From Branchiostoma floridae (lineage: Eukaryota > Chordata > Leptocardii > Amphioxiformes > Branchiostomatidae): a DNA stretch of 64,000 nt. Position numbers and translations under genes: made by a program. The number at the start of each line of letters is the position of its first letter. Position 1 is the first letter of the stretch. The stretch is taken from the NCBI RefSeq assembly GCF_000003815.2, contig NC_049990.1, forward strand, positions 5,525,451-5,589,450. Reading direction: 5' to 3'. Below the pieces are notes generated by a model. The model made no database searches, had not been told where the DNA came from, and saw only the letters and a list, made by a program, of their open reading frames with translations. Shown in pieces: positions 10,067 through 21,239 of this stretch.

Positions 10067-11074
10067 TTACAAGACAGTTAAGATAGTTGGAGACGCCTCC
10101 AGAGCAGAAACACCTGGCGAGTTGCTTGCAATCGCAGCTACGTCTACTGTAGAAAGAGGTGTCACGGTCACAGTGGCAGGCTCTGTATCTTGTCTGGGGT
10201 GTTCACCTCCGTTGTTTCGCATCTGGTACGGTACGGGGACCTGGTCTGCTCCGCTGTTCCAGCCGTGCGGCATGGTGGTAGTGTGGTACGGAGCAGGCCA
10301 CGCGTACGGGTAACCGCCGAGGTGGTCCCCATAGGCCTGCCATGCCCACTGGCGGTTGGGGAGGGTACAGGACACGACGTGGTCGTCTCCGTAGCACTGT
10401 GGCGGCACGCCATGACACCAGGTGGAGTCACTCTCGCCTAGAGGGTAGTAGCTGCCGCCGAATGGGTCGTTGTGGTGAAGCGAAGAATCGCCCAAGTAGG
10501 GAGTGACGTTACAATGGTTAGCATAGAGATCCTGTCTGCTATCACCACCGCTTGTACTAGATGTTGGAACTGTTTGGGCCGCATCTGGTTCACAAGATGG
10601 GAAGGTGACCTCAGCATCCACTTCCATCTCCAAAGTTTCGTCGATCTGCAGGTCATTCGTATCCCGCAAGGAGACATCCGGGCTGTCTATGGGAGTTATG
10701 GTCATTTTTTGCATGCATGCGACGGATCCTTTGTCTTCAGCGGCATCTGGAACAGACTGCAGTCGCCCACGGGGTCTCTTCTTGCTCGTAGACTTTTTCC
10801 TCGCGTCTGTAGAAGACGGAGTGGTGGTTTTCCTTTCTGGTGGCTTTTTACGGGGCGTTGTGGGTGCTGGCTCGGCGGTAGGAGGTGCGTCTCCACCGCC
10901 GATGGTGTTGAGCAGCTGCCCGAGATCCGACCTGTCCTCGTCGTCGGGAAGGTTGGCTCTGAGCGCAGTCAGGGCCTGCACCAGGCGGCAGCGGCGGCGC
11001 TCTGCCACCGCAGACTTGGAGCAGCTGGGACGGCGGACTTGGTGGAGGGTGTCGGGCTTGTCACGGTGGAAGAA
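10067..11074 (-). CDS. Exon 3 of HSF-like gene: end of domain, basic region and tail
   Basis: A pyrimidine-rich acceptor (TTGCTTCTCCAG|TTC) opens directly into FFHRDKPDTLHQVRR, which completes the HSF wing. The exon continues for 335 codons to TAA at 10069-10067. The Lys/Arg-rich stretch about 60-110 codons in is a probable nuclear localisation signal. Confidence 0.8.
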   Translation of the reverse strand, partial: FFHRDKPDTLHQVRRPSCSKSAVAERRRCRLVQALTALRANLPDDEDRSDLGQLLNTIGGGDAPPTAEPAPTTPRKKPPERKTTTPSSTDARKKSTSKKRPRGRLQSVPDAAEDKGSVACMQKMTITPIDSPDVSLRDTNDLQIDETLEMEVDAEVTFPSCEPDAAQTVPTSSTSGGDSRQDLYANHCNVTPYLGDSSLHHNDPFGGSYYPLGESDSTWCHGVPPQCYGDDHVVSCTLPNRQWAWQAYGDHLGGYPYAWPAPYHTTTMPHGWNSGADQVPVPYQMRNNGGEHPRQDTEPATVTVTPLSTVDVAAIASNSPGVSALEASPTILTVL

Positions 11075-12448
11075 CTGGAGAAGCAAGAGCAGACGAATTG
11101 GACAATCATTATGTGCAATAAAGGTCTTCATTCATTAAAATAGCTACCTACATGCCATAATGACCATACTTTTTAAAGTTATCTTCTTCCAACATCTCCT
11201 ACAAAACGTCCGTGGGCAGTTCCTCTAAAAGCCACTAGGAAGTCCAAACCCATATCACTCTTTTCCAAGACAAAGACCAATCTACCTGTCAAACGTCATG
11301 GCGATATCATGTTCAGAACACGAGATATCAAAAGCGGAAGTTCTACTGCGGTATCATTGGGAACCGATAACCGAACTTGTATTTTTCTGTTATTTGGTTT
11401 ATTGCTGACATCTACCCTCACAGTGACACCAAATTATGAAATATACAAACCCAACAACAAATTACGCCGTTCCCAAACGCACACACATCCCCCCAAAACA
11501 TATCAAACCTCTTGGCAAAGATAACAAATGTACTGTTTACCACTTACGGGATGCTTGTAGTACAGTAAATTGTCGCCAGACGGCTTCCGTGCCCTTTTGC
11601 TGCTCTGTTCGATAACACCGTCCAACTGGACCTTTCTGAAGCCGTACAGATTGAGATTTCTCACAATCGAGTCGAAACTCTTAGTCTTGAAGAACTCCTT
11701 TTTGTTCAACAACTCCTGAAAGACAATGTCTCGTTTAAGCCTAAAAATAAGATATTGAAGTATATAAGGTATTTTGAAACTAATACTTTTTTGAAATCAT
11801 TTTCCGATCCCTGTTGCCGTACTCTAGGTACACCCTTGACACAACAAAACAGTACAGGGGCTTTCGTATGGTTTTCATCTAAAGATAAAATGATTTACAA
11901 CTGTAGATATACAAAAGTTAACACAATGATGGTAGCCTAGTAATCATAAGGTATACGTATACTTCAATACACCGGAGTTAAAATGTAACATGTACATGTA
12001 CAAGTACCTGTATTAGTTTCAAAATACCTTATATATGCAATATTTCTTAACCTCAATGCACAAATGTGTGCATGTATGTGAGTGAGTGAATGTACTACTC
12101 TATATTGGGAGTTTTCCTGGTACCATATGAACGACACAAGTAATCATGGTTTCAAACTTCACAAAAAAAGGATTCTGAAGACTTTACCACAATTATCAAG
12201 AAGCATCAAAAGTCTACAATGTTCAACTATCTACATACAGTAGAAACGTCAACAGAGAAATGTCAACCTTCAATTACCTGTGAGAAAGACTTCTGGTAGA
12301 TCAGTATAGTGTCTCCACCCTCCACCCATTGAATACACTTGATCCTGGCGTCTTTCGCCAACCTCCAGAGTTTCTCCGGAAATTTCTCCTCCTCCGACCC
12401 GACTTCTGGGGAGGACTCGACCGCGTGATCCCTCGCTCTTCTCGGCAT
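10067..12448 (-). CDS. Heat-shock-factor-domain protein, HSF5/HSFY-like (3 exons, 448 aa)
   Basis: On the minus strand exons run 12448-12278, 11715-11548 and 11074-10067, all phase 0 with GT-AG borders (donor 2 is CCC|GTAAGT). The start is the first ATG of exon 1 at 12448. The HSF winged-helix DNA-binding domain spans about residues 23-125: FPEKLWRL...IQW near the start, then FFKTKSFDSIVRNLNLYGFRKV (helix 3 recognition region, in exon 2), and across junction 2 the wing end LLYYKHP|FFHRDKPD. The canonical HSF1/2 motif is FVRQLNLYGF; here it is IVRNLNLYGF. No leucine-rich HR-A/B trimerisation repeat is visible. Instead there is a basic, NLS-like stretch (PRKKPPERK, KKRPRGR) and a long Pro/Tyr/Gly/His-rich tail without known domains. 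The missing zipper and wing sequence fit the atypical HSF5/HSFY branch better than HSF1/2/4, but the exact orthology is unproven. Confidence 0.8.
11105..11140 (+). mobile_element. Possible LINE 3'-tail scrap in intron 2 of HSF-like gene
   Basis: TGTGCAATAAAGGTC followed by TTCATTCATT closely resembles a tail at about 24966-24990. The match is short and could be coincidental. It lies about 30 bp from the exon 3 acceptor. Confidence 0.25.
11548..11715 (-). CDS. Exon 2 of HSF-like gene: recognition helix and wing
   Basis: The acceptor is CTTTCAG|GAG and the donor CCC|GTAAGT. It encodes 56 residues from ELLNKKEFF to LLYYKHP, including the DNA-recognition helix, the most conserved part of HSF proteins. 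Confidence 0.9.
12278..12448 (-). CDS. Exon 1 of HSF-like gene: first half of DNA-binding domain
   Basis: It encodes MPRRARDHAVESSPEV... to IYQKSFSQ (57 residues), and the donor is CAG|GTAATT on the minus strand. Helix 1 of the HSF domain (FPEKLWRLAKDA) is clear. Confidence 0.8.
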
Positions 12449-13264
12449 GTCTGTGAGAGAAAGTTTGTCCTACCTTTGTTGGTCCGCTGCTGATGTAAAA
12501 CTTTGAAAGACGGTGCCAGAGGAACGTCTGACAACCGCTGCGTTCGACGATCGAACCATAGAATTCCAGCGTTCCAAAATTCGAAACGTCATTTATATTT
12601 AGAACATGGAACGGCGTTCTACAAATCACACACTGCCACTAGTTTTCGGCCTAAGCTCTTGTTGTTGACAAAATTGCATCCCTAAAGAGTTTTGTTTAGA
12701 GTGTACCGAAGTCTACACGGCTAGCTATGCCCCCTAGATCCTGAAAATTATAGCAAAATCTGTTGTAATTTTTGGGTTATGCTAAGGGCTACATTGTTCG
12801 AATACTGAAAAATAATGTTTTTAATCATAACGTGAATTATCTTATAACCATAACGTTAATTGTTTTGATTGAAACATTAATTGACAATCAACGCGTAACG
12901 TCCACATTACCCTTGTGAGGAAATCTGGAAAGTAGACTCAATCTTTACCAAACTAGGTCACAAAACTTACTTGCAGTACTGAAAATGGTCAGTTGGCGGC
13001 GTGCATGTATCGGAGGTTACTAATGTTGATTGGCCTATTCTTCTACAAGTAACGTTGCAGTCTCCAACCAAGACTAACCAAACGAGGAAGTGATCTTGAA
13101 CCATTTTAGCTCAGGCGACCCAAATACTAATGAACAGATTAGCTGATCTTACACTGGTCGTGATAGAGAAGGTAGAAGATGAAAAAATATTTACAAGTCT
13201 CTTCACCCGACTATTGTATCGGAGAAATAGCTCATTTCGACGAGTACGTACTGTGAAGAATTGC
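12449..13264. other. Upstream flank of HSF-like gene
   Basis: The sequence upstream of the ATG (12449 onwards in plus coordinates) is probable promoter and 5'UTR. No TATA box and no clear tandem heat-shock element (nGAAn inverted repeats) is visible. Nothing coding is recognised. Confidence 0.35.
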
Positions 13265-13440
13265 GACCCTTTTCAACAGTGTGTATGTCGGGTGAGCGAT
13301 ACAACGGGAATCAAACGGCTTCTAGTTCCAGAGTCGCTAACCACTGGACCGTCATGTATCTATGATGGCACTCAGCGCAGTATTTGTTTTGGCATGCATT
13401 TGCATCCATGTACGCTAGGTGACGCTACCAGTGCGTAATA
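13265..13440 (-). mobile_element. tRNA-derived SINE fragment
   Basis: The minus strand reads GGTCCAGTGGTTAGCGACTC, an A-box-like word, followed by a B-box-like TTTGATTCCCG. It resembles a tRNA head without a complete cloverleaf. Confidence 0.5.
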
Positions 13441-14028
13441 AGAGAATGGATCAATATCGAGACAGCAAGTTGTCAAAGTTTTCAATAGTCAAAGCAACTC
13501 GACTGAACGTGTAAAAGAAGAACTATGTTAACCGTAAATTTGCCGTTAGTCATGTTAGTAGTACGGGCACAAAATTCATTATATAACGTAATATATCTTT
13601 TTTTTGTTGAGTCGGCAATAAATGACCTTCTATTGTACCGTAAACCAAAACATGATTTTGATGTCAAAAATCCAAACGATTTACTTGAAAATTTAGAACT
13701 GGGGTGATTCGATATTGAACAGAAACTTCGCTGCTGCCATTCTACCACACGTTTGGAGAGGTGTTTCGTACCAAAATACACTGTAAGATCCAACCTACTT
13801 TACATAAGACGTCATATTCGTGATTTAGATGAAATCCAATGTCTAAGAGACGTCAATATCATAACAAAATCTTTTATAAATCGGAGATAAAGAACTATAC
13901 AATATGAAATCCGGAGAGCAAACGTATGTGATGACTACTTCCTGTCAATGTGAATGGCCCCAAATCAACGTGTCGTCAACAGCCATTGTGAAGGATATAC
14001 AGTTCAGCACCAAGGACGGGACCACCTG

Positions 14029-14343
14029 GAGAGGCATTGTTAACGGTTTCCGTGTTATAATGACGAGAGACGTACGGGATTTTCAAAAACAACTTGTTAT
14101 TTTTTCCCTTTGTTACGTGGTGGTGCTATAGGTATGCGTTATTTTCAATGCCTATGGAGAAAAATACGACTATAAAACAGAGGGGCATTGTTAGCGGTTT
14201 CCGTGTTGTAATTACGGAAAACGTACGGGATTTTCAAAAAACAACTTTTTATTTTTTCCCTTTGTTACGTGCTGGCATCCCCGGCCTGGTAGGTTTATTA
14301 GTTATTTTTCAATGCTTATGCAGAAAAATAAGATTATAAAACG
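14029..14343. repeat. Two-copy tandem repeat, about 151-bp unit
   Basis: Each copy contains GGCATTGTTA(A/G)CGGTTTCCGTG, then CGTACGGGATTTTCAAAAA and CCCTTTGTTACGTG, ending near TATAAAACAG/G. Copies start about 14033 and 14184. Confidence 0.8.
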
Positions 14344-14419
14344 ACGTTAAAAGACAAAATAGAAAAGAAGAGAAAAAGAATAATATACTAGTTTCGGTTA
14401 TCAACCCTCCCTAACTTTA

Positions 14420-14616
14420 GCCTGGGTACCATCCGGAAAGTAGTTCGCTCCGGCGTTCATTATATACTATAAACAGTCACTTCTAGCTCTGACATTCATT
14501 ATAAACTATAAACAGTCACTTCTAGCTCTGACATTCATTGTACACTATATACAGTCGCTTCTCTGGATAGCAGAAGCGAACATAGGAGCGAACTACTATC
14601 CGTATGGTACACAGGC
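14420..14616. mobile_element. MITE family 'GCCTGGGTACCATCC', copy 1, TA target duplication
   Basis: Termini are GCCTGGGTACCATCCGG and the inverse ending GGTACACAGGC, flanked by TA on both sides. Inverted arms of about 30 bp carry GTAGTTCGCTCC/GGAGCGAACTAC. The interior holds a roughly 46-bp tandem unit (CATTCATTATA...CAGTCACTTCTAGCTCTGA) in about three copies. Other copies are at 17823-17990 and 28249-28428. Confidence 0.8.
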
Positions 14617-14689
14617 TACATTAACTTACCTTGTGTGCTCAAGCTAATTCAAACTGGCTGCTACAGATCACCGGTCTATCCAAGTCGCG

Positions 14690-14960
14690 GGGTCATTCGA
14701 CGTCACTGCAGGGCCTAGAAGCCAGAGGTTCTGGGTTCAAATCCTGGCATGCTACCGATCTTGTGCCATTTGGAAACGGAATCAACTCGACTTTTTTTTA
14801 CCGAGGTGTACAATTGGGTACCTGACTTTTGGAGAGGCAAAGGCGGTGGAAAGAGAGGGATGGGCTCTGTCTTCCAATACCGTGCCCTAGACACAGTGGA
14901 TAACAACACACTACCCCTACGGCCACAAAAAAAGGCCATCCTTTGTATGTGGCGCTGTTA
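14690..14960 (+). mobile_element. SINE-like element
   Basis: A B-box-like GGGTTCAAATCC is followed by a body resembling the SINEs at 17085 and 18980, with CTTGTGCCATTTGGAAA and a late GAGGCAAAG region. The ends are not clear. Confidence 0.4.
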
Positions 14961-16021
14961 AAAATACGTTTTAACTTGAGGTCACTGCCATGGCGTTCAT
15001 GTCTTCAAGCGAACAAAAAAAGTCGTCATTGTCTTGGCTTCCACGGAATCTTGCAGAAGAATGCTTTGTTGGAAAACTTCGCGGTAACTTTTCTATCCGA
15101 CATTCAATAACCTAGCCTTGTATTCAAGGTGTCTATGTTATCTGGGTATATCCACATACTATTGGAGTATAATAGAGAGAAGGTTACTGCAGAAGTCAGC
15201 CACAAACAGTAAAATACAAGTGGTGCTTGATCCAGGGTCTAGTTTGATATCGTCATCTCAAAACGTTCTTCACTGTACTTGTAATAACTACAATGCACAA
15301 AGGTCGTGCCAACAAAGTTAGGGATTATCTTCGCGGTGTATCTTTCATCCAGAGAAAAAAGTTTCATTTCCGTATCTATTTTCACAATTCCGCATCACTT
15401 TGTTGAGGAGAATGTTGGAGCGCCCGGGGCGGGTGGTAGATCTCTTCCCCGTCTATCCTGGGAGATTTCCCCCGACAAGGGCTCATTTCATTACCGATGC
15501 ATCTGAACTCGCTAAATTTCTTCGCTCGTGAAAGCCGCAAATCTTGCCTGGAAGGCCAAAAAGACTTAAATAAAACTGCGCTGGCACTGATCTAGAACGC
15601 GATCCATTGTTGACGTTTCAGGAGGGCGAAGTGAGAAGAAAAAATTGACATTTGGAATTACCGTCTGCCCTGAAACGCATCTTATATCTAGTCACTTTTA
15701 TGACGAAGCTTGCAGGCTAAAACCGTCCCATTTTGACAGACATTTTCTCCATTTTTCAGACAATGACAGGCCAAGAGAAGAGCTGTCCCTTCTGTAAGAG
15801 TCGTTCTCCATAATGAAACGTCGACTCAAAGGTTGAATAGAAAACTAAGCGCGAAATCTTCACCCAGAGATAAGGTGCGGAATCTCTGTGCCTGGAGCGA
15901 GCTAACAAATCTACAGGGGTGTTGTTCGTCTGTGATTAAGCTTTTCGCCTCACCTCTTGGGCATACCTTCCGCGTTATCGCCTGACACGGGCGCCTGTCA
16001 CCTGTGTGCGCCCGTCATGCA
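14961..16021. other. No gene recognised
   Basis: Mixed-composition unique sequence with no exon-like frames, arrays or inverted repeats that I can support. Confidence 0.4.
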
Positions 16022-16600
16022 TCCATAAACCTCGCTTGCACTGTGACATCGGGCCTGGCACAACGCGCACACTGGTTAACGTCAACGTACACAGACTTCG
16101 AGCATCTTTAAAGCAATATTTGTGATATTTTCCCATTGTCAACATCAATGGAATAATGTGGTGGGTTCTTTAACATCCATAAACCTCGCGTGCACTGTGA
16201 CATCAGGCCTGACACAACCCGCACACTGGTTAACATCACCGTACACCGGTGTCGAGCATTTTTAAAGCAATATTTGTGATATTTTCCCATTTTCAACATC
16301 AATAGAATAGGACTTCCCAACAACTTTAACAAATTGTCCGTCAGAAGATTAATATGGTGGGTTCTTTAAAGTTTAAGCTGCATAAACCTCGCCTGCGCTG
16401 TGACATCGGGCCTGGCACAAGCCGTACACTGCTGGTTTACATCAAAGAACACTCGATAATTTTCTCTAGTCTCCAGGCAGACGTGTGAGCTGGATAAAAA
16501 AAGGGAACAATTTGGCCAAATAGGGACAAATAAACCACGCTTGCACTGTGACATCGAGCCCGACACAAACCGCACACTGGTTTACATTAACGTACACTCG
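16022..16600. repeat. Degenerate tandem array, four copies
   Basis: Units begin CATAAACCTCGC.TGC.CTGTGACATC at about 16024, 16178, 16381 and 16529 and share GCACACTGGTTAAC and a CAATATTTGTGATATTTTCCC tail. Unit length varies from about 148 to 203 bp through internal indels. Confidence 0.8.
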
Positions 16601-16671
16601 ACAGTTTGTTCCTTAGGGTGTCTACACTACTGAGGAGGGAATAGGGGGCTTTGGCCAAGTTAGGAATAAAA

Positions 16672-16758
16672 TACTCTCCAAGCAGAGGTTGAGTCGCGTA
16701 GATATAGTAGCAGTCGGAAAAATTACACTGGCGCTCCTCAACCTCTGCTTGGAGAGTA
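16672..16758. mobile_element. 87-bp MITE 'TACTCTCCAAGCAGA', 9-bp target duplication
   Basis: Termini TACTCTCCAAGCAGAGG and its inverse CCTCTGCTTGGAGAGTA are perfect. Flanks are GGAATAAAA and GAAATAAAA (8/9 match). A 9-bp duplication fits a Mutator-like (MULE) nonautonomous element; compare 46482-46647. Confidence 0.75.
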
Positions 16759-17084
16759 GAAATAAAAGTCTAGCAGGAGTTGATTGGCCTAGGAGTGAAC
16801 TGCCCAGATAGACTGCAAGAGACTGACTGAAATTTCATGGCAACTTACTTGTTCCTTATTGGCCTAATTCGTCTTTCTTTCATACGGCTGACACATCTGC
16901 TTGAAGACTAAGGAGGGTTCTTAAACTTGCATGAGGTGGGAACTCCACTTCACACCCCAACCGAGAGGATGTTCCTTACCTACTATAGGTATACTCATTT
17001 TAACCTGAGTTGAATGAGTAAACTTAGTAACTTGAAGGATATTTCTTGCTAGAAATCAAAATCCTTAAGCCACAAGTCTATTTC

Positions 17085-17420
17085 ACAGTGGAAATGTGGT
17101 CTTGTGGTTAGACTAAGAAGTTAAAAGTTCTGGGTTCAAATCTCTAGAACACTCAAATGCTCTGCCCTTGAGAAAGGCACTAAACATGTTTTTCTTCACT
17201 CCTCTAAGGTTAAAATGAGTACCTAGCTCCCATTTATATATAGATGTACTCTCAGGCAGGACATAAAGGCAGAGCTGTAGATCCACCATTTGAGGACAGC
17301 CACATTTTAGCACATTGAATAACCCAAAGCACTTATTGGAAAGAGTAGGGGTCCATTTTGGTGCGAGTGGATCAGACCTTGGTCTGGTCTCACACAATGT
17401 GGTGTGTGTTAGGCGTAAAT
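17085..17420 (+). mobile_element. tRNA-derived SINE
   Basis: The A-box-like CTTGTGGTTAGACT and B-box GGGTTCAAATC are spaced like a tRNA. The body reads GAGAAAGGCACTAAACATG...CTTCACTCCTCTAAGG...GAGTACCTAGCT, homologous to the elements at 6350, 18980 and 19510. It is one of the most complete copies here. Confidence 0.65.
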
Positions 17421-17822
17421 GTGGTTCACTGTACATGTGTAAATGAGACACAACCAAAAATAAATCTCTAAACCTCTAAGTCAGAATGCCCCTACATCCT
17501 AGGTTCAACTCACAGTCCATCCATGAGATCTCTCACCCTTGTGCCTTCTCCATAGAATACACATGCTTTTTTTTTTAACTAAATCATTCTTTTTAACCAA
17601 TTTTCCTTACACAGCTTACAAGTATAGAAAACTAATACTGAAAGGACATGTGGAACACAAAAAACAACAATATTTCCATCTTCATGGAAGTAGTAAATAA
17701 ACCAGAAAACATTAAGCATAACACATATATAGCAGTTACACATTTGGATATGAAAATGAAATAACAAACAGAAGCTCTATTATGCTATTCACTTTGTTTT
17801 TAACAATAGAGCTATTTCCCTA

Positions 17823-17990
17823 GCATGGGTACCATCCGGAAAGTCGCTCCAGCATTCATTATATACTATATACAGTCGCTTCTAGCTCTGACATGCATTA
17901 TACACTCTATATATCGCTTCTCTGCTGTTCATATAAGAGCTTCTCTGCTGTTCATATAGGAGAGAACTACTATCCGGATGGTACCCAAGC
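17823..17990. mobile_element. MITE family 'GCCTGGGTACCATCC', copy 2
   Basis: Starts GCATGGGTACCATCCGG after TA and ends CCGGATGGTACCCAAGC. The right-hand TA is lost (AC). The interior again has CATTCATTATATACTATA and a duplicated CTTCTCTGCTGTTCATATA. Confidence 0.75.
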
Positions 17991-18979
17991 ACCATTTTCC
18001 ACATTTACCGTTACATGTTTTTATTTCATTTTATCCACCTCCATAGAATACACTTACTCTGGCCCAACAGAAAGAGATTATGGAGTCAGCCTCTGCTTGT
18101 CATTCCTGAGCTCCTCACTTTATTCAGGAACCCACAGTACAACATGTTTGCATTACCAATGAGCGCTGGAGCATAATACATGACAGATGAGAAATAACCT
18201 CTGGAAAAGACGAGGTAGACATCGGCTTAGTTCTTCTATTAAACACAATCCCAAAGCAAGTAGGTATAGAGGCTCAGGGCTTAATGCAAGAGTCATATCG
18301 CAGTATTAAAAGATGCTTACGGTGGATGGGGCTCATGCTTTGACATGAGAGAACAAGTATGTGTCACTCTGGAACATCAAAGAGATGTCTGGGTACTACA
18401 GAAGTGCGCATGAACATATCAAAGTAGAAAACTCTGACAGAATTATGATATCAAAACAATATTATAAGTTTACGGTATAAAAGTATGGCTTTCCTATCAC
18501 TGTACCAAATTGAATTGCAGAATTAAAGGCAAATGTCTTGATCGACAGCCAAATACTGGTGGTATAATTTAAGCTTCTGGGGTTAAACCAAAGGCATGAG
18601 CACATCTGATTCAATACAACATGTTTGCCCTTTAGAGGCCACTCGATTCAATCCTCCCAAAGTTGACACAAAAATGTACAGTAGAAGCTATCTACCCATT
18701 TGCCAGCATATTTTATGCAATTATCCGAATGGTGCAATGAAGCGAAGTTATTCAGCTGGACCGCATCACTACAGGACTTTAGGCTTTCGTTCAATTAACA
18801 GAAGTGCATGGTTATCCGTTGTGCAATTAACTGGCTTCTACTGTACTCAATTATGAAGTGTGTTGTGTTTTTCTAAAAATTGCCAAGGTGTAGTTCATAC
18901 TTCATGTTAACTTTGTTTGTTTGTTTGCGTAACAGGTAAACAGCCTAGGGTGTAACATACCTAGTGGCATTGCAGAGTA
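17991..18979. other. No gene recognised
   Basis: AT-rich unique sequence. Open frames are short and without recognisable motifs. Confidence 0.4.
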
Positions 18980-19240
18980 TAACGGTAAGGTGTTTGCCCA
19001 GTGGTCCTGGGTTTGGGTGCCCTGATATGCTCTGACATTGTGCCTTTAGGAAAAGCACACAAATCTCCTCACTTCACTCAGGTGAAAATGAGTACTTAGC
19101 TTCGGTTAGGGACATCCCTCGGATAGGACGTTATATAGAGGTCTGTATCTGAATAGCACCAGCATAACACACTAGCTAGGACCCGTGTTTGAGGAGAGCC
19201 ACACCTCTAGCACGTTGAGGATCCCTCCACACTTATCAAA
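18980..19240 (+). mobile_element. Degenerate tRNA-derived SINE
   Basis: TTGTGCCTTTAGGAAAAGCAC...CTCACTTCACTCAGGTGAAAATGAGTAC...GGATAGGACGTTATATAGAG matches the SINE body pattern, preceded by a decayed A box (GCCCAGTGGTCCTGG). Confidence 0.5.
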
Positions 19241-19509
19241 CAAATAAATCTGTCCAGATATGCAGCTTCAGTACAAATCTGGTGTGTTTCACCATAGGGC
19301 AGTTTACCAGGTACGCAATAAGAACAATTAGGTTTTGTATGTGAGTACAAGCTGCATTATATCAGAAAGGTACCGTAGGTTTGATCCAAACCCTTTGGAA
19401 TGGATCCTTAATAAATACTATTTTCAATAATTGTTGTGGGATCTTTAATGTGTTTGAGTTGTAGCTCTCTTCAACAAGGGATGTCCCACCTGAAAGGAGT
19501 CAGCTCAAT

Positions 19510-19610
19510 TCATGGCCACAGGTACTCAATTTTACATTTTCCGGGTCAAGTGAAGAGATTGGTGCAAGATGCCTTTCCCAAGGGCACCTACTCTTTCATT
19601 CAAATTAAAA
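19510..19610 (-). mobile_element. SINE body fragment
   Basis: The minus strand reads TTGGGAAAGGCATCTTGCACC...CTCTTCACTTGACCC...TTGAGTACCTGTGG, the same body as at 6350-6500. Confidence 0.5.
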
Positions 19611-20033
19611 CCTTTAGATTCAATAAAAAGTCAACAACCCTAACAACATGAATGTGCTGTAATTCAATTAACGGCATTCTCCCACATCAAGGTAAAAATT
19701 CTTCAGTTCACTCTGATTTCTCTCAAAAGTTGCATTCAGAACTCACTTGTCCTTGTGGTCAAAAACTCAAGCAAACTTGAGCAAATACCTAGGACATTGT
19801 GCACACTTCAGTCATTCGTCATTCTCTATTATCTTGTCTCACAAGACACTACCAAACCTTCTCACGTCCGGTGTTTATACAGAAGAGCACATTAACAGTA
19901 GCCAAGGGCCACAGCTGACATTTGTAGCTCCTGGTATTCTTAAGCCTCGTGTGTCTGTGTTGAATACATCTTCTGTTTGCTTTTCACTTCCTTTGGAGTC
20001 TTAGGACTTCCGACAAATCCCCTAAAACCCTGT

Positions 20034-20133
20034 NNNNNNNNNNNNNNNNNNNNNNNNNNNNNNNNNNNNNNNNNNNNNNNNNNNNNNNNNNNNNNNNNNN
20101 NNNNNNNNNNNNNNNNNNNNNNNNNNNNNNNNN
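20034..20133. other. Assembly gap (100 N)
   Basis: Exactly 100 N, a conventional placeholder for a gap of unknown size. Open frames crossing it are meaningless. Confidence 0.99.
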
Positions 20134-20650
20134 TGGGGAGAGGGGGTAGGGTGCAGTGCGGGTATGTTTGCCTCTATCACTTCCACCCAGGTCCAAATCC
20201 TGGCTAGAATTTGATGGAATGTGTGACTTTCTATATGATAGCTGTTGTCCCCTTTGAGTTTGGGTTGTCACTGTATTCTTTTGTCGCCTGCGGAACTAAT
20301 ATGCTGCTCTTCAGCTTATTTGTCTGGGCAGATGCATTTGTGGAGCATTTTTTGTTGTCGCTTGAAATCAGGTACCAGAAACTTTTGAGCCAAACTAAGA
20401 CTAAAACAAACAAAAGTACAGCGAATGGCGCAATGTTTGAGATGGGTCATGTTTTTTTGCTGTTCTCTGACATTTACTACAGAAACTCATTTTCCTGCAG
20501 CTCTTATGGTCTGATGCATTTAAGTATAATACATTGAGTGTCCCTTAACTAGTGTGATGTGCTCTATGGGACTTCATACCCCACATAAAGTAACTCTCAC
20601 TGCAAGAATGTGCCCGACTCTTGACTGCCTTGCACTTTTTGTTTAGCCTC

Positions 20651-20750
20651 NNNNNNNNNNNNNNNNNNNNNNNNNNNNNNNNNNNNNNNNNNNNNNNNNN
20701 NNNNNNNNNNNNNNNNNNNNNNNNNNNNNNNNNNNNNNNNNNNNNNNNNN
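20651..20750. other. Assembly gap (100 N)
   Basis: Exactly 100 N. The 517 bp between the two gaps contain no recognisable gene. A (TTTA)n run lies shortly after, at about 20836-20856. Confidence 0.99.
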
Positions 20751-21239
20751 TAGAGGCTACTTTTGTTACACTACTTTAAGTTAGTAATTATCATGCAAAC
20801 TCAAAAGACACAGTGACTATATAATTATATATTTTGTTTATTTATTTATTTATTTACTTTATCGTCAAAATCACAATGGAGGCAGAGACAAATAAAGGTG
20901 AATTTTCTCCTCGTCAACGTTTGATTTTCGCTACGCCAAGAAAATTTAAGTGCTGCAAACAAGATCAAGTGAATTTACAGTAACTGTATTTTACTAATAT
21001 CAATGTAAGAGATAGTGTTTGCCTTTTGATTGACTAGCATAATGCATTGAGTCCATCATAATAATACGCTGTGGCCATGAAAAGACATCAAAAGTGAGCA
21101 TTATTTGATGAACTTTTATGTGTGTCTGTGTTGAAGGAATTAGAGCTTTGATGTAATATAAAATATAACAATGTCGGTTCAGTTCATCATGCATGTTCTC
21201 TTGACGCTATACATCATAAAGAGGATTGTTTTGAGGGCT

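Noticed and set aside
10472..11143. 223-codon and 177-codon plus-strand frames over the HSF-like gene
   Set aside because: They are antisense to exon 3, which has splice-consistent continuity with an unmistakable HSF domain.
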